A model generated the notes under the pieces. The model was not told the origin of the DNA and ran no database searches. It saw only the letters and a program-made list of their open reading frames with translations. This document shows positions 1 to 11,900 of a stretch of DNA of 64,000 nucleotides, piece by piece; the stretch's first letter is position 1; each line of letters begins with the position of its first letter. The position numbers were made by a program, and so were the translations under genes. This stretch comes from Megaleporinus macrocephalus (taxonomy: Eukaryota; Chordata; Actinopteri; Characiformes; Anostomidae). The stretch spans positions 40,320,623 to 40,384,622 of the forward strand of contig CM038714.1 of the NCBI GenBank assembly GCA_021613375.1, read 5' to 3'.

Positions 1-261
1 ATGTTATGATGACTAGACTTAGTAATGCTGGGCAATATGGTAAAAATATAATTTAATCCAAGAGGTTTCTGGTAAATAACTTTTGAAGAATTGATGCACA
101 ACATTCCCCCCTATTTATGAATATATATATATGTATGTAGAAATACTGGATCAACATAATACCAACAATGAATTTAGAAGAGCATCAGTATGTCATCTAC
201 TTCAAACAGACTATATAGACTTTAACTATTCCTACATAACTACACTAAGTTGCTGCCTCAC

Positions 262-3200
262 CTGTAATATAGAAGCTCCATCTCCAGCTGCTGTATGTGT
301 CTTTGCAGGGTGGGTATCTGGCTGGCTTTGGCCTCCAGCTCCTTCACCTTCGCCAGACCACTGAACAGAGCCTGCCTGGCCTCCTCAACCTTTTTCCTCA
401 TCTCCATATGCTCCTTCTTTAGGGTCCGGTTACACTCCTCAAGCACCACTGCCGCTTCCCGGGACCCCCTCAGCTCCTGTTCCAACTTCTTCTGTTTCAG
501 CAGCAGGGCCTCCTCGACCTGCCCGACCTGAGCCAGCTCCATCTCACGCAGGAAGCCCTGGACGCTCTTCAGGTTCCCCTGGCACTTGGCCTTCTGAGCT
601 GCTCGTTTATGGTGGGCAATAAAGCAGCTGCTGTCTGGCCTGTGTTTTGCGTGGCTTTTCCAGAGTCCAACCTAAAATATGCAGCATGATATTAATGGTA
701 ATAATGACTTAGATTATAATATTTATATTAGAATAATTATAAGATTGCTGATACATAAATCAATAAAGAAATGGCCGTATTGATACAAGGCAAGTCTTTA
801 CGAATGAATCCGATATTCCATTACATTTAGAATTTAAGACCACGTCTTACACTCTAATAGAGAAACAACTGTAAGATGGACTAGCTGCTCTAAGCTGACT
901 TTGGGTTGAATCTTTTCTCATCTTCTGCAGCAAATGCAGTGCTTAAGGAAAATACTTTAGCAACAAAATAATACTTACAATGTATATGACCAGATAAAGA
1001 CAAACCACCTTTACATCAACCTTTGCCAATTTTTTGTCATTGCTTGACAGTAAAGTATTAGAAATCATCAGTACAGACTTGAGTTCAATAGTAATATAAA
1101 TATAAGCTTAACAGCATAACAACATAGTTAAATATATCATCACATCTTTTGTTCTGGTCCTCTGGGACAGTGTGTTGAGTATTACAGGATACTTTTTTAG
1201 ACATTATGAGACTGTCTGCAGAGTATGGTGGGACAGTGGGTTTATGGGACAGTATTTTGGGTATTATAGGTAACATGTTAGGTACTATAAGTGTTTTTGG
1301 TACTATGGGACAACATATATGGTATATTGGGACACTGTAGGTATGTTTGGTGTGTTGGGTAATATGGGACAGTGTGTTAGGTATTATTGGGCCATGCATT
1401 GGGAATTGAAATATGAGACAACATGCTATATGGTATTATGGGACACTGTAAGGTTTTTCAGGTGAGGTTACGTATTGTGGGACAATGTGCTGAGTACTAT
1501 GGGACACTGTGTTGAGTATTATGGGATACTTTGTTAGGCATTAAGGGGCAGTATGTTGAGTATTTTGGGACAGCATGTTATTGTTAGTGACAGCATGACA
1601 GTGTTATGTGACAGTGTTTTGATGGTTATTTTGGGACAGAACAGTATGTGGTATTACCAGAAAAAGCCGGGTTTTACGCGACATCTGTTTTGGTATAAGA
1701 CAGTGTGTTAGGTATTAAGTGTGTTGGGTATAATGAGACATGCATGCGTCTTGCCATATGCTTTTGTATGTTTATTAACCGGTCCATTTGAAACTGGAAG
1801 GAATAAAACTGTAAAACTCATAAATAATAAAATAAAACTCATAGACTGTCCCATAAAACCTCAACCCAGCATATCAGTCCCCTTCCTTTGTCTGTTACAC
1901 CCTCTACTGGGAACACTTTCCAGCAAGTATTGGAACATTGCTGAGAGGATTTAATTGCATTCAGCCACAAAAGCATTGGTGAGATCAGGTACTGGATGTT
2001 ACATAGCAAGCTCTGGATTACCACTTTAACTCATCTCAAAGGGTTCCAAAGACAATGTTCCAATACTGTCACTGCTCCACAGCTCAATGCTGATGATGGG
2101 GTGGGGGTGGGGGCTTTCTACCACTCCAGTGGATGCTTGGCATTTACCACGACTATTTCCATTTTATTCACAGTGTTTTTCTAGGGAGATTATAAAAGCT
2201 GTGTGCCGCCTAATGGGCGCTCATTAACGTAGTTGAATTCACTAATCAGAATGAGGGATAGCGGACACTGTAACTTATATTGTACACCACAAGCTTACTT
2301 TGAAAACGTAATAATCTACAACAGATAGCAGAGCTTGATCAATCTCAGATGATCCATCTGGATCACATCACATCAAGCAAAAACCAACTGGTCCACAAGA
2401 TGAGCAGGTATTTCCACAACATAGCAGAAACTGCTGTGGTTGGAGGGGTTCACAGTGAGATCAAGGACAATAAACCTTTTTAATGATGTATACTGCGTGG
2501 GTCCAATGAAAAATGTCAATTCAAAGTTTTTGTTGGGAAACAAAATAAAAAGTGATTTTATTTGTGATTGCTTTAGGTAAACTACTAGAATGGCAAATCA
2601 ATCTTTTATAAAGTTGAGAACACCTACATAGAAATGGTCTGATATAATTTTCAGGTGTGAATGTGAATCAGGTAAATTCAATGCATCACCATTGGCTACC
2701 AAAACTGGCACCTTACCTGCAACGCTAGTGCTCTGGCATCACTGCTTTGTAACGCAGCCCTCATGTCCTCCACCAGTTCTCTCAAGCTGGCGTTCTCCTC
2801 CTCCAGTTTGGCCATCCTGTCCTCCGCCTCTTCCAAAGCTACTATCTCCTCGTAGCACTCCCGTGTGCAGGATCCAGGCTTGCACGATGAAGCTCCCGGA
2901 TTCGCCGTAGAGCCCGCGCTGGTTAGCAGCCTCCCGCGGCGCCTGAGGGGGCTCCGGAGGCGGATTTGAGTCTCGATGTGCTCGCTGTCCCCTCCAACCA
3001 GCAGCCGGCCATCCTCGTAGCATCGTCCAGCCTTGGTGCTAAAGTGGCCGCAGAGTTTAGCGTGAAACTGGCGGAAAGTGAACTCCCCGGGCAGAGAGTC
3101 CAGAATAGCAGAGCACTCTTCTGGCTCAGCCTCCGCTTCGAGTCCCAAAACCTCGCACAGAATCCTGAAATCCTCGGCCGGGATCTTACCATCTCCCTGG

Positions 3201-3373
3201 CAGTCCAAATGGTGGAAAATCTCCTGTAGGTACTGGTCCAAGCCCGTGGCGAGCACAATGATCTCGTTCTCCACTCCTCGATCCAGTCCATAGTGGTAAG
3301 CCAGCGTGCTCACTATCCATTGTGTCCTGCGTGCTGGACGTCTGTATGGATCACATGCATCTGAGATTTCCAT
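262..3373 (-). CDS. efcc1: EFCC1, EF-hand and coiled-coil domain protein 1 (5' part)
   Basis: Two coding exons are visible: 3373-2717 (219 codons, ATG at 3373) and 671-262 (136 codons plus 2 bases). They join in phase 0 (CAG|gtaagg at 2717; tttag|GTTGG at 671). A donor at 262 (phase 2) shows that the gene continues beyond the left edge. The protein begins [12 protein letters not shown]. Residues 45-72 form an EF-hand with a degenerate loop at 57-68 ([12 protein letters not shown]: Asp1, Asp5, Gly6 and Ile8 kept, Asp instead of Glu at 12). A charged coiled coil starts near residue 174 and fills most of exon 2 after about residue 250. An EF-hand followed by a long coiled coil, next to CFAP92 and ACAD9, fits EFCC1 (CCDC48), a poorly characterised protein. 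Family assignment is from memory of the domain plan and synteny. Confidence 0.82.
1160..1735. repeat. Degenerate tandem repeat in EFCC1 intron 1
   Basis: The motif TATGGGACAGTGTGTTGGGTAT recurs in variant form about every 20-45 bp (for example around 1230, 1310, 1365, 1435, 1500 and 1700). Units have drifted and differ in spacing, so this looks like an old minisatellite. The rest of the intron (672-1159, 1736-2716) shows nothing recognisable. Confidence 0.6.
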
Positions 3374-4927
3374 CGTTTCGCCTTATTTATCCCCACCCCT
3401 TCATAGGAATACCAGTTCTAGCGGTTTCAGCTCCGTATTAATGGGTTCAGCAGATGCACCTAAAACACATATGCTCATACTCATACTCATGCACCCTGGT
3501 GCTCGGATCATGTTAGCCGCGCTCTCCTCTCTGTTGTCCTCCACTCTCCTATTCTGCTCTGCTGCTGCTGAAGTTTACTTTACTGCACTGCTGCATGTGG
3601 GGGCGTTGCTAAATCTCTTTTCTAACTGCTGGAGAAGGAAAAAAACTTTTGAAAAGCAGGCTGTTAACCATTTACTTGTTACATGTACACTCAAATGTAT
3701 GGAGAGGCATTGTAGCTTTAAAAAATATTGCTAAAAAGACAATAAATAAATAAATAAATAAATAATTAAAAAAACAATTTAACAGCTTTCAGACCCAAAC
3801 ACTGATTTTTAGTTTTCTACATGACAGCTGTTCTGTACAGTTTACACTACATAAAAACATGACAAATAGTCAATCCAAAAATAACATTTTTATGTTTTCA
3901 CAGTTCTATTTGTACAAATTAAAATAAAAATGCTAATTGCTAATTTTTTACATATTCTTTCTTTTCATAAATACCAGTTGCATACAACAAGAACAGAGTC
4001 ATACAGCTTAGTTAGTGTTAAGTCGCCCACAATTCCACTATATGTTTTAGTTTCAAAAGCTTCATTACTACTGAAAACTAAAAATGTCAACACTTCTGTT
4101 CAATGAATGCATAAATACATCATACATAGAATTTTAACATATATTAAATGTATTTAAATAAACAAAAAAATATGTGTGAAAATGTAATTACCAAATGTTA
4201 AATGATGATTAGCAGCATTTAATGAAATAAAAAAATATATAAATCCTGTCCTGGTGTTTTGTGTAGATGTGTATGCTGTTGTGTACTGAACTGGGGGCCT
4301 GTTTGGTGGGGTAGTGATGATGTTAGAGCCTGTTTGTTCTGAAATGCTCAACAGCATTTTCTGTCAAGCTTTGTCCCGCATGTCCCGCCTTACCTTTTTT
4401 GCTTAATCGTTATTATATTATTAAGAAGAGTAAAAAATTAAACATCAATTAAAGGTAATGAATTTATATAACTATTTGCTTGTAACACTGAATTCAGTTC
4501 AGGTCACAAAGTATTTTTATCATGATATTTTATTTGAATCAACTTTCATAATAACCAATGTGATCATAGTTATCATCGTATAATCGCCGTTTAATATTGT
4601 GGTAATAAAACCACATGAATGTATAATTATTAAACTGAGGTGAAATTGGAGATATTTGTCATCGGAAGTTCAGAATGTATAGGTAATACGAGGTGACTAG
4701 CAGTGGTGCTCTGGCTAGGCGTGCTATAACAGAAGTGCGCACTAGTGCACACAGTTTATTGGAGCGCAGCCAAGAAGGTTCTCACACAAATTAGGAGGAC
4801 ATATTTCAGACCAACAAACAAGCACCGTCTTCAAAAATGTTAGCGAACCAAACCGGTGTGCGGGGAAAAAAAAATACTTTTTTTTCGTTTTGTTATTAAA
4901 TACATTACTGTGTGACGCGGGAATCCG
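3374..4927. other. Intergenic region between EFCC1 and CFAP92
   Basis: About 1.5 kb separates the EFCC1 start codon from the CFAP92 promoter, with the two genes divergent. It holds a short (AAAT)n microsatellite at 3741-3764 and AT-rich sequence, and should include the EFCC1 5' UTR and promoter. I see no gene in it; the ORFs here lack coding character. Confidence 0.5.
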
Positions 4928-4941
4928 GTTGCCTAGGCTAC
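4928..4941. promoter_or_regulatory. Candidate RFX X-box in the CFAP92 promoter
   Basis: The sequence GTTGCC-TA-GGCTAC matches the ciliary X-box consensus (GTNRCC, spacer 0-3, RGYAAC) with one mismatch in the second half-site. It lies just upstream of the probable first exon of a cilium-associated gene, in a GC-rich patch with CpGs. RFX factors bind such sites in the promoters of many ciliary genes. Confidence 0.55.
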
Positions 4942-5078
4942 GCGAGGACGCGTTGGCTGGAAGGAAGACCAACAGAAAGGCGGTCTGAGTTATGTGGACG
5001 AGATTAAAGAAGTTTAAAGAAGCGTTTGTGTTTCTAATAATGACGAGAAAGAAGTGAAGCGCAATAAGTTGCTGTGAG
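4942..5078 (+). other. cfap92: Probable 5' UTR exon of CFAP92
   Basis: A good splice donor (GCTGTGAG|gtaaac) ends at 5078. The first coding exon begins exactly at an acceptor (gaaagcag|ATG at 5960), which implies an upstream non-coding exon. The transcription start is not defined; the left boundary is set only by the X-box. Confidence 0.4.
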
Positions 5079-5959
5079 GTAAACAGGTTCAAACTTTATT
5101 CTGTTGTTTTTACTCTTTCTGAAAGGCAGTATAACTTGTGGTTGACATTCATTTAGCTGCTGGTCTGGAATTTTCTCTAATGACACAGTCGTACTCCATA
5201 TATTGCTTTGTGTGGATGTCGACAGGCGTTTCCAACCTTTATACATCTTTATTTGAGCCGCTATGCTTTGTTTCTACTTAATATTGTACAATATAGTGGG
5301 TGGGGGATAGCTAGATTGCTTATTTGTTCAAATTACAATCATAGTCTTACTATACTTACTATTTCTGGCCCAATTCTTAACAACTTCCAGTAACTAATTC
5401 TAGTCCATATCTAGGCAGGTTGGTTAATATGCTTGACTGAAAAGCCCTTTGCCCAAAATGCATAGCAGTATTTTAAGCTGGTTTGTATTAATTAAACATT
5501 TTTATTTATGAATTTAATTGTCATTGCAAAACGTTATTTTGTGTCATAAGCCGGTGTTTGTGTTTATTAGTTGAGTCTGTAGCTTGTAGAGTCCTCAGAA
5601 ACGGGTGATTATAGGCTTATCTAAGCCGTTTATGTGTTGCAGTATGAAACAACCCATTTAATATAAGAGAGTTATTTTAATTGATGCCAATACATTACAT
5701 AGGCAAGAGTATTTTATTCAGTTAAGCTAAATAATTAAAAATTAGTTTATTAATTCAATTATGCTGCTGGCCTCGTGGACACTGTTGGCTGTTGCTGAAA
5801 CATAGAAAGTAACTATAACACACAAATAAAGTTATTTAAGCATTTAAGTAATTTATTTTATTTAAGTAATGTCAACTAATTTAAGTTTATTGTGTACCAT
5901 TATTATTAACTTACCAAATTATTTACTTTCCTAAAGTACCGCTTGTCTTATGAAAGCAG

Positions 5960-8900
5960 ATGGAGCCGCCCAGCACTGCTGCCTCATCTGAGCTGATGAG
6001 AAGTGAGGAGGATGATGAAGAGTGCATCCTCCTCAGAGGTCAGCTTGCAGAGGAGGATCAGGATGATAAAGGCAACAGCCCCGGCCGCAGTTTCGAAAGT
6101 AAAAAAGGGGTCATTGATGGGCACATAGGGGCAGATTCCTGCTCATCTATGGGCCACTGCAGTTATACCGTCACCTGTACTGTCAGCATTGCCCTGGCTA
6201 TACCTAGAGGTACTTATCACTATGGCAACATTTGTGCTAGTCCCAATTACATTAAACTGAAGAAAAAATTTACATTAATGTAAATTGTGTAAATGTCACA
6301 ATTTTAAAACATACAGTCTCTACATAGAATATATACAGAATTGTACATATAATATCTTTGTCCTATATACCTTATTACAGACTAAGAAGCTGAGCTTTTA
6401 TACTTTTCACATATTCCTTATATTAATGTTTAATGTTCTATATTATGTTATAGACACCTGCTCACCGAACATTTCTTCTTATATCAAGGGTTTTAATAAA
6501 GAGTTCATTTCTTTTTTTCGCCAAAAAAAACAAAAACCCAAAACATTTCTACTAAGGCTTAGATTTGTTTACATTCAGTACTGATGTTGGATGATTAGTT
6601 CTGGATCACAAATGTCACTTCAGCTCATTCCAAAAATAGGGGATGGAGCCCCTCCACTGCAGAGAATGCAGATCCACTATTCCACAACCCACAGATGTAG
6701 TCCAGTGGCCCTGGAACCCCGCCCCTCACCCTGCCCTGCACATTTTCGTGTTTCTCCTGCTCCCACCAGACCTGATCCAAATAATCAGCTCATTAGCAAT
6801 CCCTTCCTGAGTAGAAGTGGGTATGTTGGAAGAGGAAATATACAGGACAGGAGCCACTCCAGTACCAGGGTTGGAAACCTTTGGAACCAGGGTTGGAAGC
6901 GGGTGATTAGAAGTGCACATTGTGACCTTATGTATGGCTGCTTCAGGGAAACAAAACCCTTCTGTTTTAGTACACGCCCATTTTAATACATGTACTTTAC
7001 CACTTTAACACAGGTTGCTGAACAGAGACTTCTACAGTGTCGTACTACATGAGAATGTCTATTTTTGCTTAAGTGAAAGATTTCTGCACATGTGCAACAT
7101 GCAACATTTAAGCACGTGTAGTTAAGGCTGTAGTACCAGAGACGCTATAAATGAAGAGAGCGGGTTTGGAATACAAATAGAAAAGCTCTTAACGCACAAC
7201 GTGGCATCTGTTTATAGAGAAAGCCCCGCCTTGTATTGAACAGCCATTATCATCATGCTGATTACCCTGCGAGCGGAAAGTGTCAGGGATATTAGGTGTG
7301 TTAGACTTCACTCGGCGCCACGCAGCCCGATCACCGCATGACTCGTAACGGTTCAAACCGATTAGTTTTTTTGTCCGACTTGACTTCACGATGACATACG
7401 ACGTTAACATCTCGCGAGTGTGAGGCGCTGCAGGCTTCACACACAGTCGCTGCAGTTGCTCTCCACTAACTGCGCAAGCCGAGAGACAGCTTGATGACGA
7501 CGGAGCTGAATTCTTATTGGTTAGAAGCTTTGCGGACACCTATAACGTTTGACTCTTTTATGCAAATAAGTGGTGACGCCTTCAAGAAAAGCAACAGATT
7601 GCACAAGAATTAAAAGGCAAACTGAAGTCGCAGCAGAATCTGTTCACGAAAGCCAAAAACAATGCGGCAGTGAAAGCTAGCTTTATTGTGGCTGAAGAAA
7701 TCGCCCGTGCTTCAAAGTGTTTTTCAGGGAGAGCGTTTTTGAAGCAGTGCATGCTGAAGGTCTGTGAGCAGGTGTGTCCCGGCCAGATTCAAACTTTTGA
7801 AAATGTTTTTTTAATCTGTCACACATGTTCTTAACAGCTCACAATTTTTTATTTTATACTAATTAAGCCTCATTTCAGTATGTCAAACGTTTGATCAATG
7901 TCAATATTATAACTTGAATAGTTTGATCCTTGATTGATGGAGTTTGTGGATTTCAAACCATGGCAAATTAAAAGGATTTATGTTATAACAGAGCAACAAG
8001 CAAACATATATTTTTTATAATAAAAAACTGTGAGTGTAGGGACGAGAGTGATTTCAGCCACCCAACCAGTTTTTATGCAAATAAGTGGTGACGCGCAGCG
8101 TCGACCACCAATCAGAAAACAGGCTTTCACGTTCCCCTCAAAACCATTTCACTGACTTTGGTTCCTACTAAGAAGTTGTTTCTTTCACAAATGGAGGAGA
8201 GATTTGTCGTAAAAACTTGTAAATAAAAAGCTGAAGTAGCCTTTTACACGATTTGAAATGACATAAAACGGGAATATGTTGCGTGGTTAGCCAGTATTAG
8301 CTACCACGTGTATTAGTTCTGAGGGAGTTTAGACTGACATCATTTAAACTAAAACGCAGCCTGCCTGTGTACTGGTGGACACGCCCACCAGCGACTCACA
8401 TGCTGCCCGGCTACGCCGAGTGTTGAGGCAAAGTAACCCATTGAGAAACTGAAGAGGACATGGCTGCGGTTGATAAGATTACAAATTCTTAAATGAATGC
8501 AAAAAGATGTTTGTTGCCACTGGGCGCTAATGGTAGGTAGGTAGCTAGCTAACTAGCTATCAATCTAACGTTGGTATCCACTGACAAAAGCCTAACTGGC
8601 CCTTTGCGGAGCTCCTTGTCGTTGACTGTAGGGTTCCAGTTCTAGTTGGCTGATTTTATGTGCTGCCCAGTTAGCTGTAGAGTAGTTTTTGGGACTCAAA
8701 CAAGTTATACAAGTTATACAAGATATACTTAAGCAAGTATATCACAGTAGAGGCTTTTTGGGCTTTGACATGAAGGTCGATTCATCAGGTCTTAGGACAC
8801 CATAGTCAGGTTTTCTGTGTAAACTCTATTGTACTGTTGTATTGTAGTCTTTTAGAACAAGAGGCAGATGATCCAAGCAGATAGAAGAACAGGAAGGGCT

Positions 8901-11900
8901 ATTGATGTTTAGTAGACTTTATTACTGACTGGAACATTCCTTCTTTTATTTGTGTCAGAGAGGAGTCATAATATATCTTGGTATAATTTATATTTAACAT
9001 GAATAAACGAGGGTTACAACAAAGTAAACAAACAAGAATTCCTATAAGTAAATAAGGAAAGAACAGGCAAGTAAAATAATAACTTAAATAAGCCATCAAG
9101 GTAAACCTAGATTGGCTTTTTTTAAAATCACAATTTGTGGTATTTTTGAGTGGGTGTTCAATGCAAAATAACTTTTAATCCATCCAACATTTATGTCGGT
9201 AAATTGAAGAGAAGGCATTTTAAGGTTGATTTTGTTGATTTATTTTTATAGATTTAGTTTTGTTCTGTAGGAACAAAACCCATTGCTTGTAACTTTCTGG
9301 TAATTTGTAATGAAAGGAGATTACAACTAACTAAATGTCCATGAAGAGGACGTTTTGGGGGTTTGGGTGATTTTGCCACTGTCTTGACCAGCCTTGGCCC
9401 TCTTTGCGTGATCTTTGGCTTGGTCTGAACAACAACCCTATTAGTAGTTTCCTTTTTATTATGAATTAAACTTGCAGTGTTCTAGAAGCCGGCTAATCTG
9501 ATTATGTTGATTATCTTCTTCTTTCAAGGGGACAAAGATAATGCTGTTACCACTGTGGAGAAAAGCAAGAAGAAAACTAAGAAAATTCTGTCCGGTGGAT
9601 TAGTGGAGGCACCCAAAACAAAGAGCTATTACCACATTGAGTACAATCTATTACCTGGTACCAGTGAACCAATCAAGGTAGATCTAGTGATGTTTGGCCT
9701 GGCTGCAAAGGTCTACATGGAGGACAAAACAAAGGTAATCAAGTCAACGTCCAGTTGAAGCTGGATTGATTTCTCTATTTTTCCTTCTGCACTGTCATTT
9801 TATCACAGATGCCTGTGCTGGCTAGCATTGTGCTAACACATCCTACCCACATAGAGAGCTGCTCTCAAGTTCTAATAAATGTAGACATTTGACAAAGAAT
9901 CAATAAGCCAGTTTCTCAGTTGGATGTTCATGTTCATTAAATGAGATTTGAGACGAAGAATATATTTGTTTTAAGACTAGATCAACATGATAACTGTATG
10001 GGCCTAGGCAAGCAGTGGACAGTAAAATGTATGTTAGATTGCAAGTGCATTTAAAAAGAAAATATCTGTGGTGGGCAAAGGACCTAAACATTGTAGTAGT
10101 ATATGAAGGTACCCATCTACAAATCCCTCTCTCCCAGAACCAATTATGTAGTTTTTCATTAATTTATTAGACAAAGTGGTCTAACATAACAGGTTTTTGT
10201 TGGTAGACGTTTATAAACAGCTGAGCAGCGGTTATGTCAACTAAACCATTCCTATAACTGTTGGTCAGCCCTGCAAGACAACTTGATTTGGAGGAGTCCT
10301 GGCCCATTCCTTACAGAACTGTTTCAATTCTGTTGTGTTGCTAGTCTTTTTGCATGAACAACATGTCTTAGGTCCTGCCCCAGTGTTGATGTGGATGATG
10401 GCAAGTTGTCCTGTTCCAGTTGTAGCAAAACAGTCTAAACCTTGAAATCTAAGCCAAGTCTGTTAAATAATTAATTGACAAGAGCAATAGATAGATAAAT
10501 GCACAGCGTGCACCTTGCATTAACTAAAGCCACTGCAGCATGCAGTAGTGCTGTTGTTATGGAACTCAACCTTAATCAATTTTGCATGAGGTGTAATATC
10601 AATGACCCAGAAAAATAAACAGGTTTAGAATAACAGACTTACTACTCTAGATTCTCTACCACTCTAGATACTACTCTAACAACCAAAGATTAATTTTCAT
10701 AACCTATGCATCTTTACAGTTGGAAAAGGGTCTTTCCACAATGTATGTTAAATCAAGATGGGAGAAGGAGGCTAATATAAAGTTATCTAAGGATGACTAG
10801 CAGGTACTAAAAGAGCAATAACTAGAAAATGGCTGTGCTTAGGATCTCCTACACTCTCTGAATGGGTAGAAATAGTTCAGGAGATTTATGCCATGGAGAG
10901 AATGACCTTTTCACTGAGACATGCCTCTAACAGATGTGAAAAACTGAAGAAACTGGAAATCATAGTTGCCTCTAAAATGATATACTTGTTAATGTATTAC
11001 AGTGTAACTCTTTTTTCTTCATATATGCATGTATGTGTAAAGCATTTCACCGTTTCTATAAGGGATCCTGACACCTGATCTGCCTTGTCTGTTTTTTTTT
11101 CTAACCTCCCCTCTTGTCCACTGTTCAAATCCAATAAAAATAAAGTTTAAATAGTTGATAGAGTTGTGGATAACACTACTGTCACATAAACAGGAGACTA
11201 CGGGTTCAGTGTGCTGTTCTGTTAAGAGGTCTCCCATTATTAAATGTTAAGAAATTAAATCATTACAATAAAAGGGCATGTATCCTTACTTTTCTATCAT
11301 TTTAAATCATGGCAATAAACGTTGTTAATATGTCTTAATTAAATTATAATGATTGTAGTGAAAAGCAAATATTTATTTTAAAAATTCTAAGAAATTAAGC
11401 GTTTCTATTAGAGATCAATCGATGTATCGGTATCAGCGTTTCGCAGTGCCGATTTAAAGTCAGGCACGTCCGCGGGCAGCCTGACTAGTGCGGTGAAACG
11501 TGCTGCTGCCGCATGGGAAGGACCCCAAGCCGAAACCTTCGGAACTGTTCAGCCAAACGAGTTAAAATGAAACGAGTTAAAATGAATAAATTATAGCGAA
11601 CAATAACGTTTCTAATGACGCGGTTACGTGTTTCTAGTGCCGGTCGTAGACGTGAACCAGAGCGGATGTTTTACTCCTTAGCTCCGGGGCTAAAGCTAAC
11701 TGCTGTAGTGTAATACACATACTAACACGTTACTGTTACACAGCGAGTCTCTCCGGAGCAGCCAGAGCTTCCCATATATTACTCAGCTTCCAGCACTCGA
11801 ACCAAACGGAACTAAAGAGAACAGAACAGAGCCGCTGTGTTGACAACCATTACAGCAAATTAGAGTCTCTCTGTCTGTCGCGTTGCCCGCAGTTTTTCTC

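Noticed and set aside
7189..7539. 116-codon minus-strand ORF near the duplicated 24-mer
   Set aside because: No domain, no splice sites, composition like random translation.
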